Below are positions 1 through 11,468 of a DNA stretch of 64,000 nucleotides, piece after piece; positions within the stretch are counted from its first letter, which is position 1, and the number at the start of each line of letters is the position of its first letter. The translations under genes and the position numbers were made by a program. The notes under the pieces were generated by a model. That model saw only the letters and a list, made by a program, of their open reading frames with translations. It was not told the origin of the DNA and made no database searches. Origin of the DNA: Aquanectria penicillioides (lineage: Eukaryota; Ascomycota; Sordariomycetes; Hypocreales; Nectriaceae); contig PYIU01000001.1 of the NCBI GenBank assembly GCA_003415625.1, positions 1,426,001 through 1,490,000 of the forward strand, given 5' to 3'.

Positions 1-1372
1 ATTGCTAGGCAAGAAGGGTATCGATGGTATGAATATCTTCAAGAAGAACATGTTCTTGGCCGAGGACCGAATTCTTTGCTTCGAGCTGGTGGCCAAGGCC
101 GGCCAGAAATGGCATCTAACATATATCAAGGCAGCCAAGGGCGAAACCGATGTGCCTGAAGGTGCAGCGGAATTCATCGGGCAGCGCCGAAGATGGCTCA
201 ACGGCTCATTTGCAGCCTCTCTTTATTCGCTGATGCATTTTGCTCGCATGTACCAGTCCGGCCATAATATCATTCGGCTCTTCTTCCTACACATTCAGCT
301 TGTGTATAACTTCCTAAACGTCATGTTCAGTTGGTTCTCTCTTGCCTCATACTATCTCACTACAGTTATTATCATGGATCTTGTCGGAACCCCCGAGCCT
401 AAATCGCATTATCATGCCTGGCCATTCGGTGATACAGCAACTCCCATAGTCAACGTCCTACTTAGGTGGCTTTATCTGGCTTTCTTGATCCTGCAGTTTA
501 TCCTCGCGCTCGGCAACAGACCCAAGGGTTCCCGTTATACCTACATCGCGTCCTTTGCTGTGTTTGGAATCATTCAAGCCTATATTCTCGTCTTATCTGG
601 TTATCTAGTCTACAAGGCCCTGAGGGAACCCATCGGCGACCAAATCTCATTCGCCTCAAGCAAGGCTTTTGTAGATAGTTTCTTTGGAGGTTCTGGTGCA
701 GCAGGTGTCATTCTTGTTGCTCTCGTCACCATTTACGGACTCAACTTCATCGCCTCGTTCATGTACCTTGATCCTTGGCACATGTTCCACTCGTTTCCTT
801 ACTACCTAGTGCTCATGTCGACATATATCAACATTCTTATGGTATATGCCTTTAACAACTGGCACGATGTATCTTGGGGAACTAAGGGGTCTGATAAGGC
901 TGAAGCTCTGCCTTCGGCACACGTCACCAAATCTGAAAAGAACGAAGCTGTTGTCGAAGAAATTGAGAAAGAACAGGAAGACATTGACAGTCAATTCGAA
1001 AAGACCGTGTGGAGAGCGCTTGCCCCGATGGAAAACGCAGAAGATGATGAGAAGAAGGATGTTGAGGATTCCTACAAATCCTTCAGAACTGGTTTGGTCG
1101 TTTCATGGTTGTTATCCAACCTTGTTCTAATTATTGCTATCACGAGTGACGATTTCGAATCCCTTGGCGTACCGGTAAGCATGAAAATCCCGTTTCTCCA
1201 GAGATGACCAACAGTGTGCTGACAAGCTTTCCAGCCTGCCTCCGAGGGCCGTACCCCATACTACTTTAAAGCTCTTCTTTACGCAACGGCTTTGCTTTCA
1301 ATTGTGCGATTTATCGGATTTTTGTGGTTCTTGGGCTGGACCGGTATCATGTGCTGCTTCGCCAAACGATAA
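1..1372 (+). CDS. Chitin synthase, class III-like, C-terminal part (5' truncated by window edge)
   Basis: This is a membrane glycosyltransferase that polymerises UDP-GlcNAc into chitin at the plasma membrane. The frame is open from base 2, so the N-terminus and most of the catalytic core lie outside. Visible are the end of the catalytic region with the QRRRW product-binding motif near residue 61, then several hydrophobic membrane spans and an acidic/lysine-rich cytosolic stretch (about residues 300-355). Exon 1 ends at 1174. A 60 bp intron (1175-1234, gtaagc...ccag) leads to exon 2 (1235-1372), which encodes a final membrane segment and ends FAKR-stop. The unspliced frame would stop at 1207 and lose the last span. 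The QRRRWLNGS context and the loops after it resemble class III enzymes as I know them; the class is less certain than the family. Confidence 0.93.
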
Positions 1373-1950
1373 ACGAACGGTCAGGAGATAAAGAAACCAT
1401 GGGTGGACCTATTGCATCCACGACGGAAATTTGTGAATAATGATCTAATTCGCATTACACAGTTCGATGGCGTCTTATTTTAGAGCATCAAAGCGCCGGC
1501 TACTTGTTGAGAAGGATTACACTGCGGAGATACGATACGACGTGGGCTTTTGTTTTGCCATGCACCGACATGATCAGACTGAGCGTCATGATATTTGGAG
1601 GACATTTTGGGCTGAAATCATTCAGGCATAGGCAACTCCTGCTTGGTTCGGGAATCGTGCTTAGAAATGTTAATCAATGATGAACACGCAGACATTGAAT
1701 GTCTGATATCTTAAAACTGCGGGCTCTCTAGTGAATTCTTCTCCAGCATCATCTTGGGGTATGTTTGACTTTCAAAGTTTGACCAGGCAGACTTAAATTC
1801 CTATCCCTTTCATACTAGAATCTCTCAATAAAGTAAGCATTCATCTCGAACCATTGGATGGAGGATAATTGCGACGAATCGTTTATAACACAACTGGAAA
1901 ATACGCATATGACCCAAATGCCTGAATACTGAGGATTTGTTCTCTCTTCG
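1373..1950. other. Intergenic, no gene seen
   Basis: This 3' flank of the chitin synthase gene has no ORF with recognisable protein character and no repeat. Confidence 0.6.
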
Positions 1951-2970
1951 TCACTTCAAGATGATGCCTCCCCCATTTTCGACTTTGACAACATTCGGTT
2001 CACTTAGATTGGCATCTTTCTGGCCATGGGACTTCTTCTCTTCAATCAAAGCCCAAACGATTGTTCGATGAACGTCATTCGTCCAACTTAGCCACATAAA
2101 CACCCCGCGATATAGCAAGTTTGAATGATGGCTTGGGACCCAGTACTTGGGAGCGCCCACTCTACAATAAAATTCGAGACCGGCTTTCGCACCGATTGTT
2201 GTCATTAACCCTCTCGCGAAGTCTTCTTTGAGTCCATGGAACATGGCGAGCTTCTTGGTCTTTGGCTCTGCGTAAAAAAAAAATGTCGGCAATGGCCCCT
2301 TTTCAAGGCGGGTGCCGTGTGGTGATTGGAAAATCACCTCGTGCACATCATCTCCGGTCTCGTTGGTATGTGATCGAACAATCGTCAGACTGTAATTGAA
2401 CCGATGTGAGCCATGACGGCCGTGGTGTTACAGGATGCAATGCAACATCGCGCCATGACATTAACGATGTGTCTCGATCCTGAATCGTGTTGATGGTCTT
2501 GAAGTGGCCCCAAGGTTTGACTGCGGCGATAGCCTGTGGGGTTGCGACGACAGGGATGTTTTTGTTGAAGAGTTGGAAAGTCGACTCATGCGTGTGATCT
2601 CGATAATGAAACCCCAACAGAATGGCGTCAATTCCACCATTGTACTCTCCCTCTTGCTTTTTGGATAAATCCCCCTCATTAGGAGACAGAGCCGCAAAGG
2701 TAGCGCCCTCGATTTCATGAATGACGCCCTCGATGGCTTCGAGATGTGGGATGTTTGGCGGAGCCGACAGGCTGATGTGGACAAGCCATGAACTCAGCAG
2801 GCTTACTGGCCCAGCCAGCCATGGCTCAAAAACCACATGGTAGAAGACCCGCCTCAGAGATGCGTGCTCATCTTCAGGGCGGGAATGAGATGAGCCACGA
2901 ATTGTCGCCGTTGAGGGACGTTAGAATTGGTCTTGGGGTAGCGCCATGACTGCACTGCATCACGTCCTTG
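1951..2970 (-). pseudogene. Metallo-beta-lactamase-fold hydrolase-like gene with frame breaks
   Basis: Three reading-frame blocks on the minus strand join into one protein resembling a fungal metallo-beta-lactamase-superfamily family. The first runs from an ATG at 2970 to a stop near 2861 (ends ALKMSTHL). The second covers about 2836-2348 (FEPWLAGP, a degenerate metal-site region around HYRDHTHE, and VKPWGHFKTINTI). The third runs from about 2400 to 1951 (VHEVIFQSPHG, FHGLKEDF, KYWVPSHHSN, DVHRTIVW). The second and third blocks overlap in different frames and I found no intron that joins them well; the short candidates (42 or 76 bp) give wrong phase or remove conserved-looking sequence. The normal HxHxDH metal motif is not intact. 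I read this as a decayed gene. Multiple introns or base errors are the alternative. Confidence 0.5.
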
Positions 2971-3111
2971 CTTATCCATGGCTGGATTACTTGTCCGACA
3001 GCTGACTGTTATCTATGCTTCAGTCAAGGGAAGTGAGGGTGCCAAAAGCGGTTGTAATCCGCGAGGGAGCATTTAAATACTGCTGCCTGTCTCGTTCAGA
3101 TCCTACGTCAG

Positions 3112-3300
3112 ATGGATGCCCAGGACTTAGGGGAAGCAAGAATACTTTCATCCATCTCGCCATCAGCGCGACTTGTCCAATCATATCGATGGCGTTCGAC
3201 TACGTCTTCGTTCGGGACAAACAGCAGACCTAGCCCTTCGCACAAAGGCAGTGCATTGAGCGGGCGAAACATGCCAGCGGCACCAATAAGAGAGTCCAGA
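3112..3300 (-). other. Possible terminal exon or gene fragment, unknown family
   Basis: In the otherwise empty stretch 2971-3778 the minus strand has one protein-like open segment of about 62 codons, ending PKSWASI-stop at 3112. It is entered in frame just after an attcag sequence that could be a splice acceptor. It reads like real protein (GMFRPLNALPLCEGLGLLF). I cannot name the family or find upstream exons, so it is probably a remnant. Confidence 0.25.
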
Positions 3301-3778
3301 CTGAATCATGAGCGTGTTGTGTGCCGATTTATGCGTCTCACGTCAGACCAAGTTTCGTGAATGGCAAGCGGTTTTATTGATCAACGGTACTGGTACTCAA
3401 GCGGGTGGAAGGATGCTGCTACTGTGGCTGAGCAGGATGAAGAATTCAAAATTACGACATGGGGGATGTTGGGACAACATAGCACCGCCTGAATTATTAA
3501 GTAACCGATACTTTCACCGGTTCAACTGTTTCATCTTATCAGTCACTAAAACTAAGAAGAGGGGTGAGGCTGGCGGCTTTGTTTATTGTACGTCAGTTAA
3601 CTTCGCTTGGTTTCCAAGTCTCTGCAGTAAGGCAAGCGGTCTAACACATAGCAAGTCCCCGTAGCGGAACCCTGGTACCTATCCTATCTAATGGTAGGTT
3701 GTTTGTTGCATTGGTTGTTGCGTCAAGAATGGATCTCCATGTGTCCTTGGCTCAGGCCAGTACCGGGCAGCTCGAAGC

Positions 3779-5865
3779 TTATGTTCTATTCCGTTTCCCA
3801 CTGCCATCTAGGCTCCCCGCTTCTTGAGGCTCAGCTTTATCGGTTGCAACAGGTCCAGGAAGAAATGATTGAATCACGAAATTGTTCTCACAAAACTGTC
3901 TCCGCATCCAAATACATGTAACTCTGCTTTTAGCAGCCATGTTAATTTTGTTCTCCTCAAACTTTAGGTTTCCGCGATAATTGCACTCAGGATGAATAAC
4001 TCTCTCCTTCACCCAAACCACTTTCTTGCCCATGACTTGCAGAAGAATAGAATCAATCTTTGCAACGGCATGTGGTCTGTGGAAAAGGATATTGTCACCC
4101 TTCCCCGAGTTCGTCTTGAACGACACAGCCGAACCACCCATGTTCCTTGCTGTGAATCCGGCGTCTGCCATGGCGTGAAAAAATCTATCCCACACCAAAT
4201 CTTCCCCGATATTCTCCTTCTCCGGGAAAATGAAGGGAAAAACTTGTAGAGATTGCTTTGTAGCTGCAATGGTGGCTGGTTCTAGAAGTTTAGCTCTTGT
4301 GGCGCGTGCTTCAGTCTGCGACGACAAGACCATCAGCACTGTGCTTCTGGTCCCGACGCGACTTCAATTCAGCCCGCGAGGAGGTGAACGGCTTGAATAT
4401 GGCGTTGGATTCGAAAGTATGGAATGGATCGGCTGATGGCTGTGATTATCGAGAGTCGTTGATGGCTGCGACAACTGCTGCTTCTTCTCGGCATCTGGAA
4501 TCCAAATACTCTGGGCTCTGAGCCACCTAAATAACTTCAAGAAGTTCGCTCACTTCTTCTGAGCTGAGCGCTGAGCCCTTAAAGTTATTCTTAATTGCTT
4601 CTTTGACAGAGGCCCTGCACTTATTGAGGGCATCGTATTGAACTCGAGAGTAAGCAAACCACACCAAGCTCTTACAACCACTATGCAGTCACATTATAGA
4701 AGTCCTTGAGAATAGGTGTTCCGATACTTTCCTAGATTTCTAGTTTAATGTTAGGAAATATTGATCGTAACCTTTTCCATGGCCTCCAATCTTCCGTCGC
4801 TATGATTTTGTCGGTTGACCTCTCAACATTCAGCGGTCTATGGAGACGCTCAGCAGCAATCGGCGCATCGGCCAGCGTAGTAAAGGCCTCGGTGGCGAAC
4901 AGGCTCTTGATGCAACTCTTCATATCGCAGTGTCGCACTGCAGGTACCAGAGGTGATCTCTTGTGGCATCGACTCGAGCATTAGCCAGTGAAATTAAGTA
5001 TTGTGTGTCTAGACGAGGCGGTGTAGAGAAAGCTTGGTTTGCGTAAGGGGCCCAAACTCTGTGACACCCGTCTCTCGGAAAGCCGCGTTCTTGGTAAGCT
5101 CTCTCCACTTGTCAACTTGGATAGACTTGGATAGGCTGTGCAATATCGTTGCAATCCATAATTCTGTCAACTATGTTACAGATAATCTCCGTTAGATGCG
5201 GCTGCGCGTCAAGGACCAGTCGCACTCGGGGAAATCCCAAGATGTCGGCCCGATGAGCTGCGTTCTCTTCCCAAGGAACGACTTGTCCGTACTGTAGGCC
5301 ATGCATAACAACACACCTGGCAGAGAAAGGCTGCCCAGTCTTCAAGAGGGAAAGTGGTCTTGTAATGTAGCAGCGCAAAAAGCACAGTCGGGTTGGTCTT
5401 TAGGACCTCCAGGCTCAACCAGGGCAGAAGTAGTTGGCGCCTTCTCCTCATTCTTCTTGCGTGAATTTAGGATCTTTCCAGCATATAGGATTATCGCATA
5501 ACAATCCATCGCTGCTCTTCAAGGTTTAGAGCTGCATCTTTGAGCAAAGTCTCGCGCTTTGCTTGGCTCCGTTTCTTCCACCAACTCATTGAAACATCCG
5601 CACAACGGTTCAAACGTTCTGTGAGCCACTTTATGTCCCGGCGGATCCGTGTGACGAGAAATCGTACAATGCGCTCCAGATATTGATCGGAAAATCTATG
5701 GCGGTACGAATTTGATGGTTGACGTTGCTCCCGGCAGCTGTAGAAGCTGACCTCGCAGTTAGCACACTCGCATGATGGAGGGCAGATGGACGCTTCTACA
5801 GCCGAGGGATGCGCAGTGTACACATGTGACACCCAATCGTCGGAAAATAATGAAAAAGGACCCAT
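3779..5865 (-). pseudogene. Large fungal-specific protein of unknown function, decayed (frameshifts, stop, internal deletion)
   Basis: Blocks in different frames of the minus strand follow one another in the order expected for one gene of an unnamed filamentous-fungal family. The N-terminal block is 5865-5491 (cysteine-rich segment, then WKKRSQAKRETLLKDAA). Next come RQLLLPWLSLEVLKTNPTVL (5451 onward), then CVVMHGLQYGQ...HRADILGFPR in another frame (5378-5112), then WAPYANQAF...HLWYLQCD (5108-4920), then KSLFATEAFTTLAD (4938-4732). The C-terminal block (about 4521-3779) contains LVWDRFFHAMADAGF and LFHRPHAVAKIDS. One in-frame stop interrupts the linker near 4370, and the block between DWAAF and CVVMHG looks shortened. 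Family resemblance is from memory; no function is known to me. Too many lesions for a working gene. Confidence 0.6.
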
Positions 5866-6722
5866 TGGCCGACGTGTGCTCGGAGTAAGTGTCTGGAAAA
5901 AGGAAACGGCACCAGTGAGGTAAAAGCGGTGGTCAATGAAAAGTTGGAGTCTCCTTTTCCACGAGATAATTAGAGTGCCAGGTGATGCATCAAAGGGAGG
6001 GTTGAGAGACTAGTGAATCAAAGGAAAGAAAGGAGGGATGGGAATCAGAGATTGACACTTTGTTTTCTGCATCACTATTCATTCATTGTCTTGGGGACTA
6101 TTGAGGCGCAAACGTTTGGGTCGTGGCAATGCCTACAAATAATTGATCAAGTGACAACAATACAGGCAAACACGGACGCCCGTTCTAGCAATTTCGTTTG
6201 CTGTGTTTACCAACAATCTATCGTTTGTGACCCATTAAAACAAATAAGACCATATTTCATAAACAATCTCCCCAGAAAGCCGCCTACTTCGTTCATGAAG
6301 TTGGTATTGTCCGTCATTTTGGCTTCCACGGAGAGGATTTCCATTCCAGGTTGCGTATCCCTGACCCACTTTGCCAGGGGTCTTCCTTGAATGAGGATCG
6401 ACAAGCAAATCCTCCCGGAAGATCGTATTGCCAAGTAACTTTGCACAATGCTCCGACCGAGAACCACGACGCTAGTAAACCTAAGCACGGTGGAGTAAAA
6501 CAAACAAGGGAAAAAAGGGCATTGAAGCTTGGCGACCGACAAAACGTCTTCTTTATAAAGGATTTTGCAAATGGAAGGATGCAAGCTAAATAGTCTATAT
6601 ACATAGATAGAGAAGATAAGTGTACTATGAGACAATAAAAACCAAGTGCAATCCGGTTGATACGCTACGCAAAACCAAGTTTGTACGCTTCCAGTTCCTT
6701 GCATTAGGCCAATGCAGGGGAC
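5866..6722. other. Intergenic, no gene seen
   Basis: Minus-strand frames here (for example 6207-6704) lack protein-like composition. The part next to 6723 is probably the 3' UTR of the secreted-protein gene. Confidence 0.5.
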
Positions 6723-7444
6723 CTAGTTGGCTTCGGAGCCCTGGGCGTGGCACTCCTTCGAGCAGTAGTAGTTCATCTGATTGAAAATGTTAGCCAGGCT
6801 CCATGTTCATCTTCATACCCGGAGTCTTACCTCGTCGCCACCAATGTGCCTGGATCATGTTAGCTTCTGTAGATCAGGTAGATATTTATTTGCAGGGCAT
6901 CACCTACCAGCCAGCTGAGTTGCAAGCGGTGCCATCCTAACGCAGCAGTATGAGTCAAGCTTGTTTTCATTATGTTTGGTGGGATCAATTGGTTGACATA
7001 CAAAGGTGCAATCAGGGCACTTGTCCCACTGCTTGTTGCCAGTGTTGCGGCGGCGGTAGAGGTTACAAGCACACTTGGTGGCGTCGCTGTTGATCCATGT
7101 TAACACCAATGTCTTGTTCGCCGAGTAAACCCAAAGCCTCTCCTCCCAGGTTTGCTTTGAGGGTCTTGGGCCTGCCTATTCACTTACGGAAGGATCTCGT
7201 AGCTCTTGGCCCAGCTGTATGAGACGGACCATCCAGTGCCACCGATGGGAGCCTCCTTTCGGTTGGTGACACAAACAGCGGCGCTGTGCAACTTAGCGGT
7301 GGCACTTTATGGGAGATAAAACCGTTAGCAGATTTCTAGGAAACTATTTCAAGACTGATCAAGCACTGCTGGACAGTTGGACAGGCACCAAACTCACCCT
7401 TCGAAGGCGAGAGCCATAAGCAAAGCGGTGGCAGTGAACTTCAT
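6723..7444 (-). CDS. Small secreted cysteine-rich protein (116 aa, six exons)
   Basis: ATG at 7444 begins a hydrophobic signal peptide (MKFTATALLMALAFEGATA, cleavage probably near residue 19). Exons are 7444-7398, 7304-7188, 7086-7002, 6936-6908, 6849-6831 and 6776-6723; all five junctions have GT..AG ends and phases add up to 351 nt. The mature protein of about 97 residues has eight cysteines (positions near 27, 60, 62, 77, 80, 87, 103 and 107), including CAC, CPDC and CSKEC groups, so disulfide bonding is likely. The family is unknown to me; secreted effector or antimicrobial-type protein are possibilities. Two exons are only 29 and 19 bp, which most gene finders would miss. A TATA-like box lies about 105 bp upstream. 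Confidence 0.82.
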
Positions 7445-7549
7445 GTTGAACTGGGGTGGATTGGGTATGGTAATGAAATGTTGAAATTGACAAGAGGCGA
7501 TGGTGATGAGCTTGATGAGAGAGGTGTAGTGTCTGTAGCGAGGAGGCAA

Positions 7550-7555
7550 TTTATA
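7550..7555 (-). promoter_or_regulatory. TATA-like box of the 6723-7444 gene
   Basis: The minus strand reads TATAAAT about 105 bp before the ATG at 7444, a usual distance for highly expressed fungal genes. Confidence 0.5.
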
Positions 7556-8281
7556 AACGACGCAAGGATGATGGGATCAGAGATTACGAGATTGTTGATT
7601 GTCAATAGGAGTCAGTTGATGTCTCTATCTCTCGTCAAGCCCCTAGTCCCGCTGGGTGGTCTAACTTCCTCTTGATAGATAGCTGAATAGCTTCATGACA
7701 AATGGCGCGTGATGTCCCCACTGGACGCCCGAGACGAAAGGACGTTGGCACGTTTTCAATTGCACCTGCTAGAACGGGACAAAATGATATCAGCTTAGAC
7801 CTACTTAGTTCGTATTTGTGCCATTCGCGTGGATGGGTTGGACTATCATCATGGCAATTATGAAACTCTAAAGCCAAGCACCAGGGCTGGGGTCGCGTGT
7901 TCCAGAATTCACTGGGAATCGCTCTCGCATTTACCCAAAACTTAAATCCTCGTCTTGGGCCTGTGGTTTGTGGAATTTCTCACAGTGGGGCGGTCGTGTC
8001 TATGCTTTTGGCTTGATTCGGCTAATTACTAGATGTTTGTTCGGAACTCGGCTCCTGAGAAGCCTCATAAGGTTCGGCAATGGTAATTTTGAGCCCAGGG
8101 CCTGGCCTCCTCGTTTATCAACGCTGATTACGCTTAATCCAGACAGAGTTAGTTCGCGGGCGCCAGCACAGGGGTGAAGTTTATCGCACAGCTGCTTTCC
8201 CAAAATGGCATCTCGTCAACGACTGCATCATAGGTTCTTGGGTTGAGGACTTGAGGGCCTCGAAGCATCGTTGAGACTAGG

Positions 8282-8287
8282 TATAAA
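8282..8287 (+). promoter_or_regulatory. TATA-like box of the 8388-9454 gene
   Basis: TATAAA sits about 100 bp before the ATG and is followed by a C/T-rich leader of repeated ATC/TTC stretches typical of fungal transcription starts. Confidence 0.5.
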
Positions 8288-8387
8288 GACCACCACAGCG
8301 ACCTCTTGTTAGTCGATTAGCTCAACACCATCATTCACTCTTCGCATCTTCTTGCATCTTAACCTTCAATTCAATCAATCATTCACC

Positions 8388-9454
8388 ATGATCTTCAGCA
8401 CCGCCCTTGTTGGTCTTGCCCTGGCGACCGCTGCTACCGCCGCTCCTCTTGATACCACCAATACCCAACTCAACAGCACCACGTGGACTCCTGGTCATAT
8501 CATTCAGCCTGACGAGGTTATCCTTTATGGTGAAGACGGTCGCAGTAAGCTCTCCTTTCCCTTTTTCCCCCCCCCTTCCCACATTTGCCACTCCAGGAGC
8601 GTTCGAATGTCGAGCTAGATATATAGGTGTCCAGACTTGGTGGCAATAGTCTCGAAAACACATTTACTTACATAGAAAAACAAAATTACAGTGGAAGTCG
8701 TTCACAAGAGCGTCTTCAATGAACTCCTCGCCAAGGAGGGAATCTCTATTGATACCCCCGAGATCGACCACGAGTACCTGAAGAACACTACTACCGCCGA
8801 TGATAAGCACCATGAGCGTTCTGATGGTCAGCTTGATCCCCGTGGCTTCAGCTGCTCCGCCACCAACGCCATCGTCACTGATCGAACCCAGACTTTCATT
8901 GATTGGGACGTGCAAGTAAGTAACGTCACTTCACCACCATCTAGCGCGTGGATAATGCCTGACCCAGTTTCAAGATGTCCCCCGTCGTCATCGGTGCCGG
9001 TAAAAACGGCCTTGATGTCTATGTGAGCAAGGGACACTCTGTGTCCAACTCCATTACGGTTGGCGGTGGTGCCGAATGGGGCCTTGTCAAGGAGAAGCTC
9101 GCATTGACAGTGCATGTTGACTACACTCGCACTTGGACAACTCAGACTGCTGTTCAGGTCAAGGGTACCGTCGAAAATGGTTGGTCTGGTGTCATGATCA
9201 CCATGCCCATCAAGACTCGCCGGTATGGTCGAACCCTGCGTGGCTGTGTCGGATCCATGACACAGACTGGAACCTTCATGGCCGATGAGTACAAGTCAGG
9301 TTCCTATGATGGCGTTTCATGGGTCGCTGGAGCTATTAGTGAGTTTTCTACTTATTTCTGTCCATAAGAAATGTTTCCTAACAATGTGATAGCGCTGTGC
9401 ACCAAGAAGCAGTTCCCCCTCTCCCGCTGCCACGGAGGCGGCAACTTTATCTAA
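8388..9454 (+). CDS. Secreted beta-rich protein of unknown function (268 aa, four exons)
   Basis: The ATG at 8388 opens a clear signal peptide (MIFSTALVGLALATAATA, cleavage near residue 18-20). Exons: 8388-8544, 8692-8915, 8975-9338 and 9393-9454; total 807 nt. The second acceptor is taken as tttcaag at 8974, because the cag at 8967 lies only about 5 nt after a ctgac branch site and would break the frame. The mature protein has alternating Thr/Ser/Val-rich strands (a TRTWTTQTAV stretch), an R-rich loop (KTRRYGRTLRG) and four cysteines, three of them toward the C-terminus. It resembles a broad group of fungal secreted proteins without known activity. Its divergent partner at 6723 is also secreted. 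Confidence 0.8.
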
Positions 9455-9818
9455 TTCTAACCACTCGTCGGGCTCTTTCCCTCCAGGAATTATCTTGTGG
9501 TTTAGAGACTATGCAAAGCTTTGCTCATTGATTTTGGAGCTATCTACTTCGCTTCTTTCTGAAATTTCTACAGTTCAGTTGACATAACAGTGGTAGTTTT
9601 TACTACTGTGCCAGTTGGGGATGTTATCTTGTATATAGTTCTATAGTTGACACACACACTCATCCAATAGAGCCTTTCAATTTCTTTGTTTGCATCTTCC
9701 TACTTGTCATTGCTATCGCATAATTTGAATGTTCCAAAATTCTTGCCAGCCTCATACGATCCATCTTGAGAAGACTTCGTTTACTTCGAGCATCGTAGCT
9801 GCGATATGCGATATCTTA
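9455..9818. other. Convergent intergenic spacer
   Basis: The 3' ends of the genes on both sides face each other here; nothing else seen. Confidence 0.6.
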
Positions 9819-11468
9819 TTACATAATTAGTACCCGGCCATCCTTTGTCATGACGTCTGTCCAGCTCCGGACAGCTTGCATGGCCCAAATGGTCCTCAAC
9901 GCCTGCACTGCGGTTGGAATGCTACCAAAACTAGTGTATGCGTACAATGCATTCATTCTGGCAGTGAAGAACTCTCGGTGGTCAGGCAAAACGCTCTCGG
10001 CAGCTGCAATAAAATATGTCCACACAAGAGCATGTTCGCCTTGTACATGAGGATTTAGTCGGGACACCTTCTGTCGGAGCTGTTCCACAAGATGGATCGA
10101 TTCTGACGGGTGAATAGAAGACTCGACTCGTCTGCGATATATGCTCCCGGCGTCTAAAATTGAGCTTCTGATAAGATTCAAGTTTTCGTAATGCTCTGAC
10201 TCTGGGGAAAGGTCAGGATACGACATGAATTCAAGATAGTACTCTGGTGTTCCGGTAACAACATCTAGACCTTTAGCCTCATTGGCTAAGGGCAACCCGA
10301 AGAGTTGGAACCTGGAAAGATTTAGGCATGGAAAGATATATTTCCAGGGGCAGAAAATACGCACATTTTAACCTGTTGCCATAAAAACTTTCTGGGCTCT
10401 GGTGATAATTTCTGAATGGTTTCTGGAGATTGGGCCAAGCAAGCTAGCATCTCTAGGAGAAACCCATAGTTATCAGCCCCTGTGATAGTCTCACCTACTA
10501 GAAGAACTAGAATAGTTGCCAATGTATAGTGGTTAAAAACGTTGCCTGATTGGTGCTGAAGAGAATCGCGTCGCAACTTCTCAATCACTGCGTGGTGGCC
10601 CTGTTCAGCGATTTCTCGGAACTCTGGGGCTCGCTGAGCTAAGTGGAACGCCGCTACAACCGATACAGCTCGTCCAAGACATTCATCTTGGCAAGCTAGA
10701 GGCACAATAATGTCTCTATAACCGTTGCTAACGGAGTCGAGTACGACCATGATGGGTGCGACGCGTTCGGTAACTTCATAGGAGGTCAGTGCAACAAGAC
10801 TTTAGAAGAAGTTACTAAAGGACCAACAATAGCTAAAGAGCATCCGAGCTTTAGGGCTCATGGCGTTATTCGGCAATGGGAGCAGGGAAGGCTGTTCAAA
10901 ATGGGCCGTCGAGTGAGAATCTCCATCGCCTACCACATTGTGATGAGTGTCGACAGCCGGTGAGCTTGCATTGCTTGCTACAGAGCGGCAAGAATAAGAT
11001 GCACCTCGATTTCTCTTTCGAGAACCTCTAGTATCGACCCAACGGTATTCTTTTTGGGTTGCGAACCTGACCTGCGTTGGTGGCGATGACGGACCGCATT
11101 CTAGAGTCCTGTTGAGAGACTGGGGTTGCAATTTGGTACTGTCGGTGTCCATGTGGCTACTAAACCGACATCGCAAGCCTTGACCAGAACATCTGATGCT
11201 TTTTTTCAGGCATTTGAGACATTCCGGTTCCGTTTTGTCGCATTTGATGCGCCGTTTACAGCACTCATAACAACCTTTTGAACGTCAGAACATGCATGGT
11301 CCAGTGCTGTCGCCCTGTTGAGCATACCATCATTTCTTCGAGCCAATGACATGCCCGGGTTTTGTCAATTGCCTTATCCAGCATCCAGAATACCCGTATG
11401 AGATGATACCGATGCCAAGGATGGTGGGCTTCGCATGCGTCGATTTTACCGTTCGTTATGCACTTCAT
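9819..11468 (-). CDS. Zn2Cys6 fungal transcription factor
   Basis: The DNA-binding cluster (GCYECCKRRIKCDK...CLKCLKK..RC, C-x2-C-x6-C-x6-C-x2-C-x6-C) is encoded just after an acceptor at 11275. The rest is a fungal-specific regulatory region (segments such as LACQDECLGRAVSVVAAFHLA). Exons: 11274-10828, 10773-10365, 10311-9819. The 54 bp intron at 10774-10827 removes an in-frame TAA and restores the LFSYFTERVAPIMVVLD stretch, so that stop is not a mutation. The first exon is tentative: ATG at 11468 to 11450 would splice through a 175 bp intron in the right phase. The target is unknown. It lies next to the quinate-type permease but points away from the shikimate genes. Confidence 0.75.

Larger units (their letters stand above)
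7445..8387. other. Divergent intergenic region between two secreted-protein genes
   Basis: The two flanking genes are transcribed away from each other, each with its own TATA-like box near its start. No coding frame here looks real. Confidence 0.55.

Noticed and set aside
6207..6704. 165-codon minus-strand frame
   Set aside because: No domain, odd composition, immediately downstream of a well-supported gene; probably UTR.
10802..10804. In-frame TAA inside the 9819-11468 transcription factor
   Set aside because: It lies in a 54-bp intron (10774-10827) whose removal restores a continuous, family-like sequence, so it is not a nonsense mutation.
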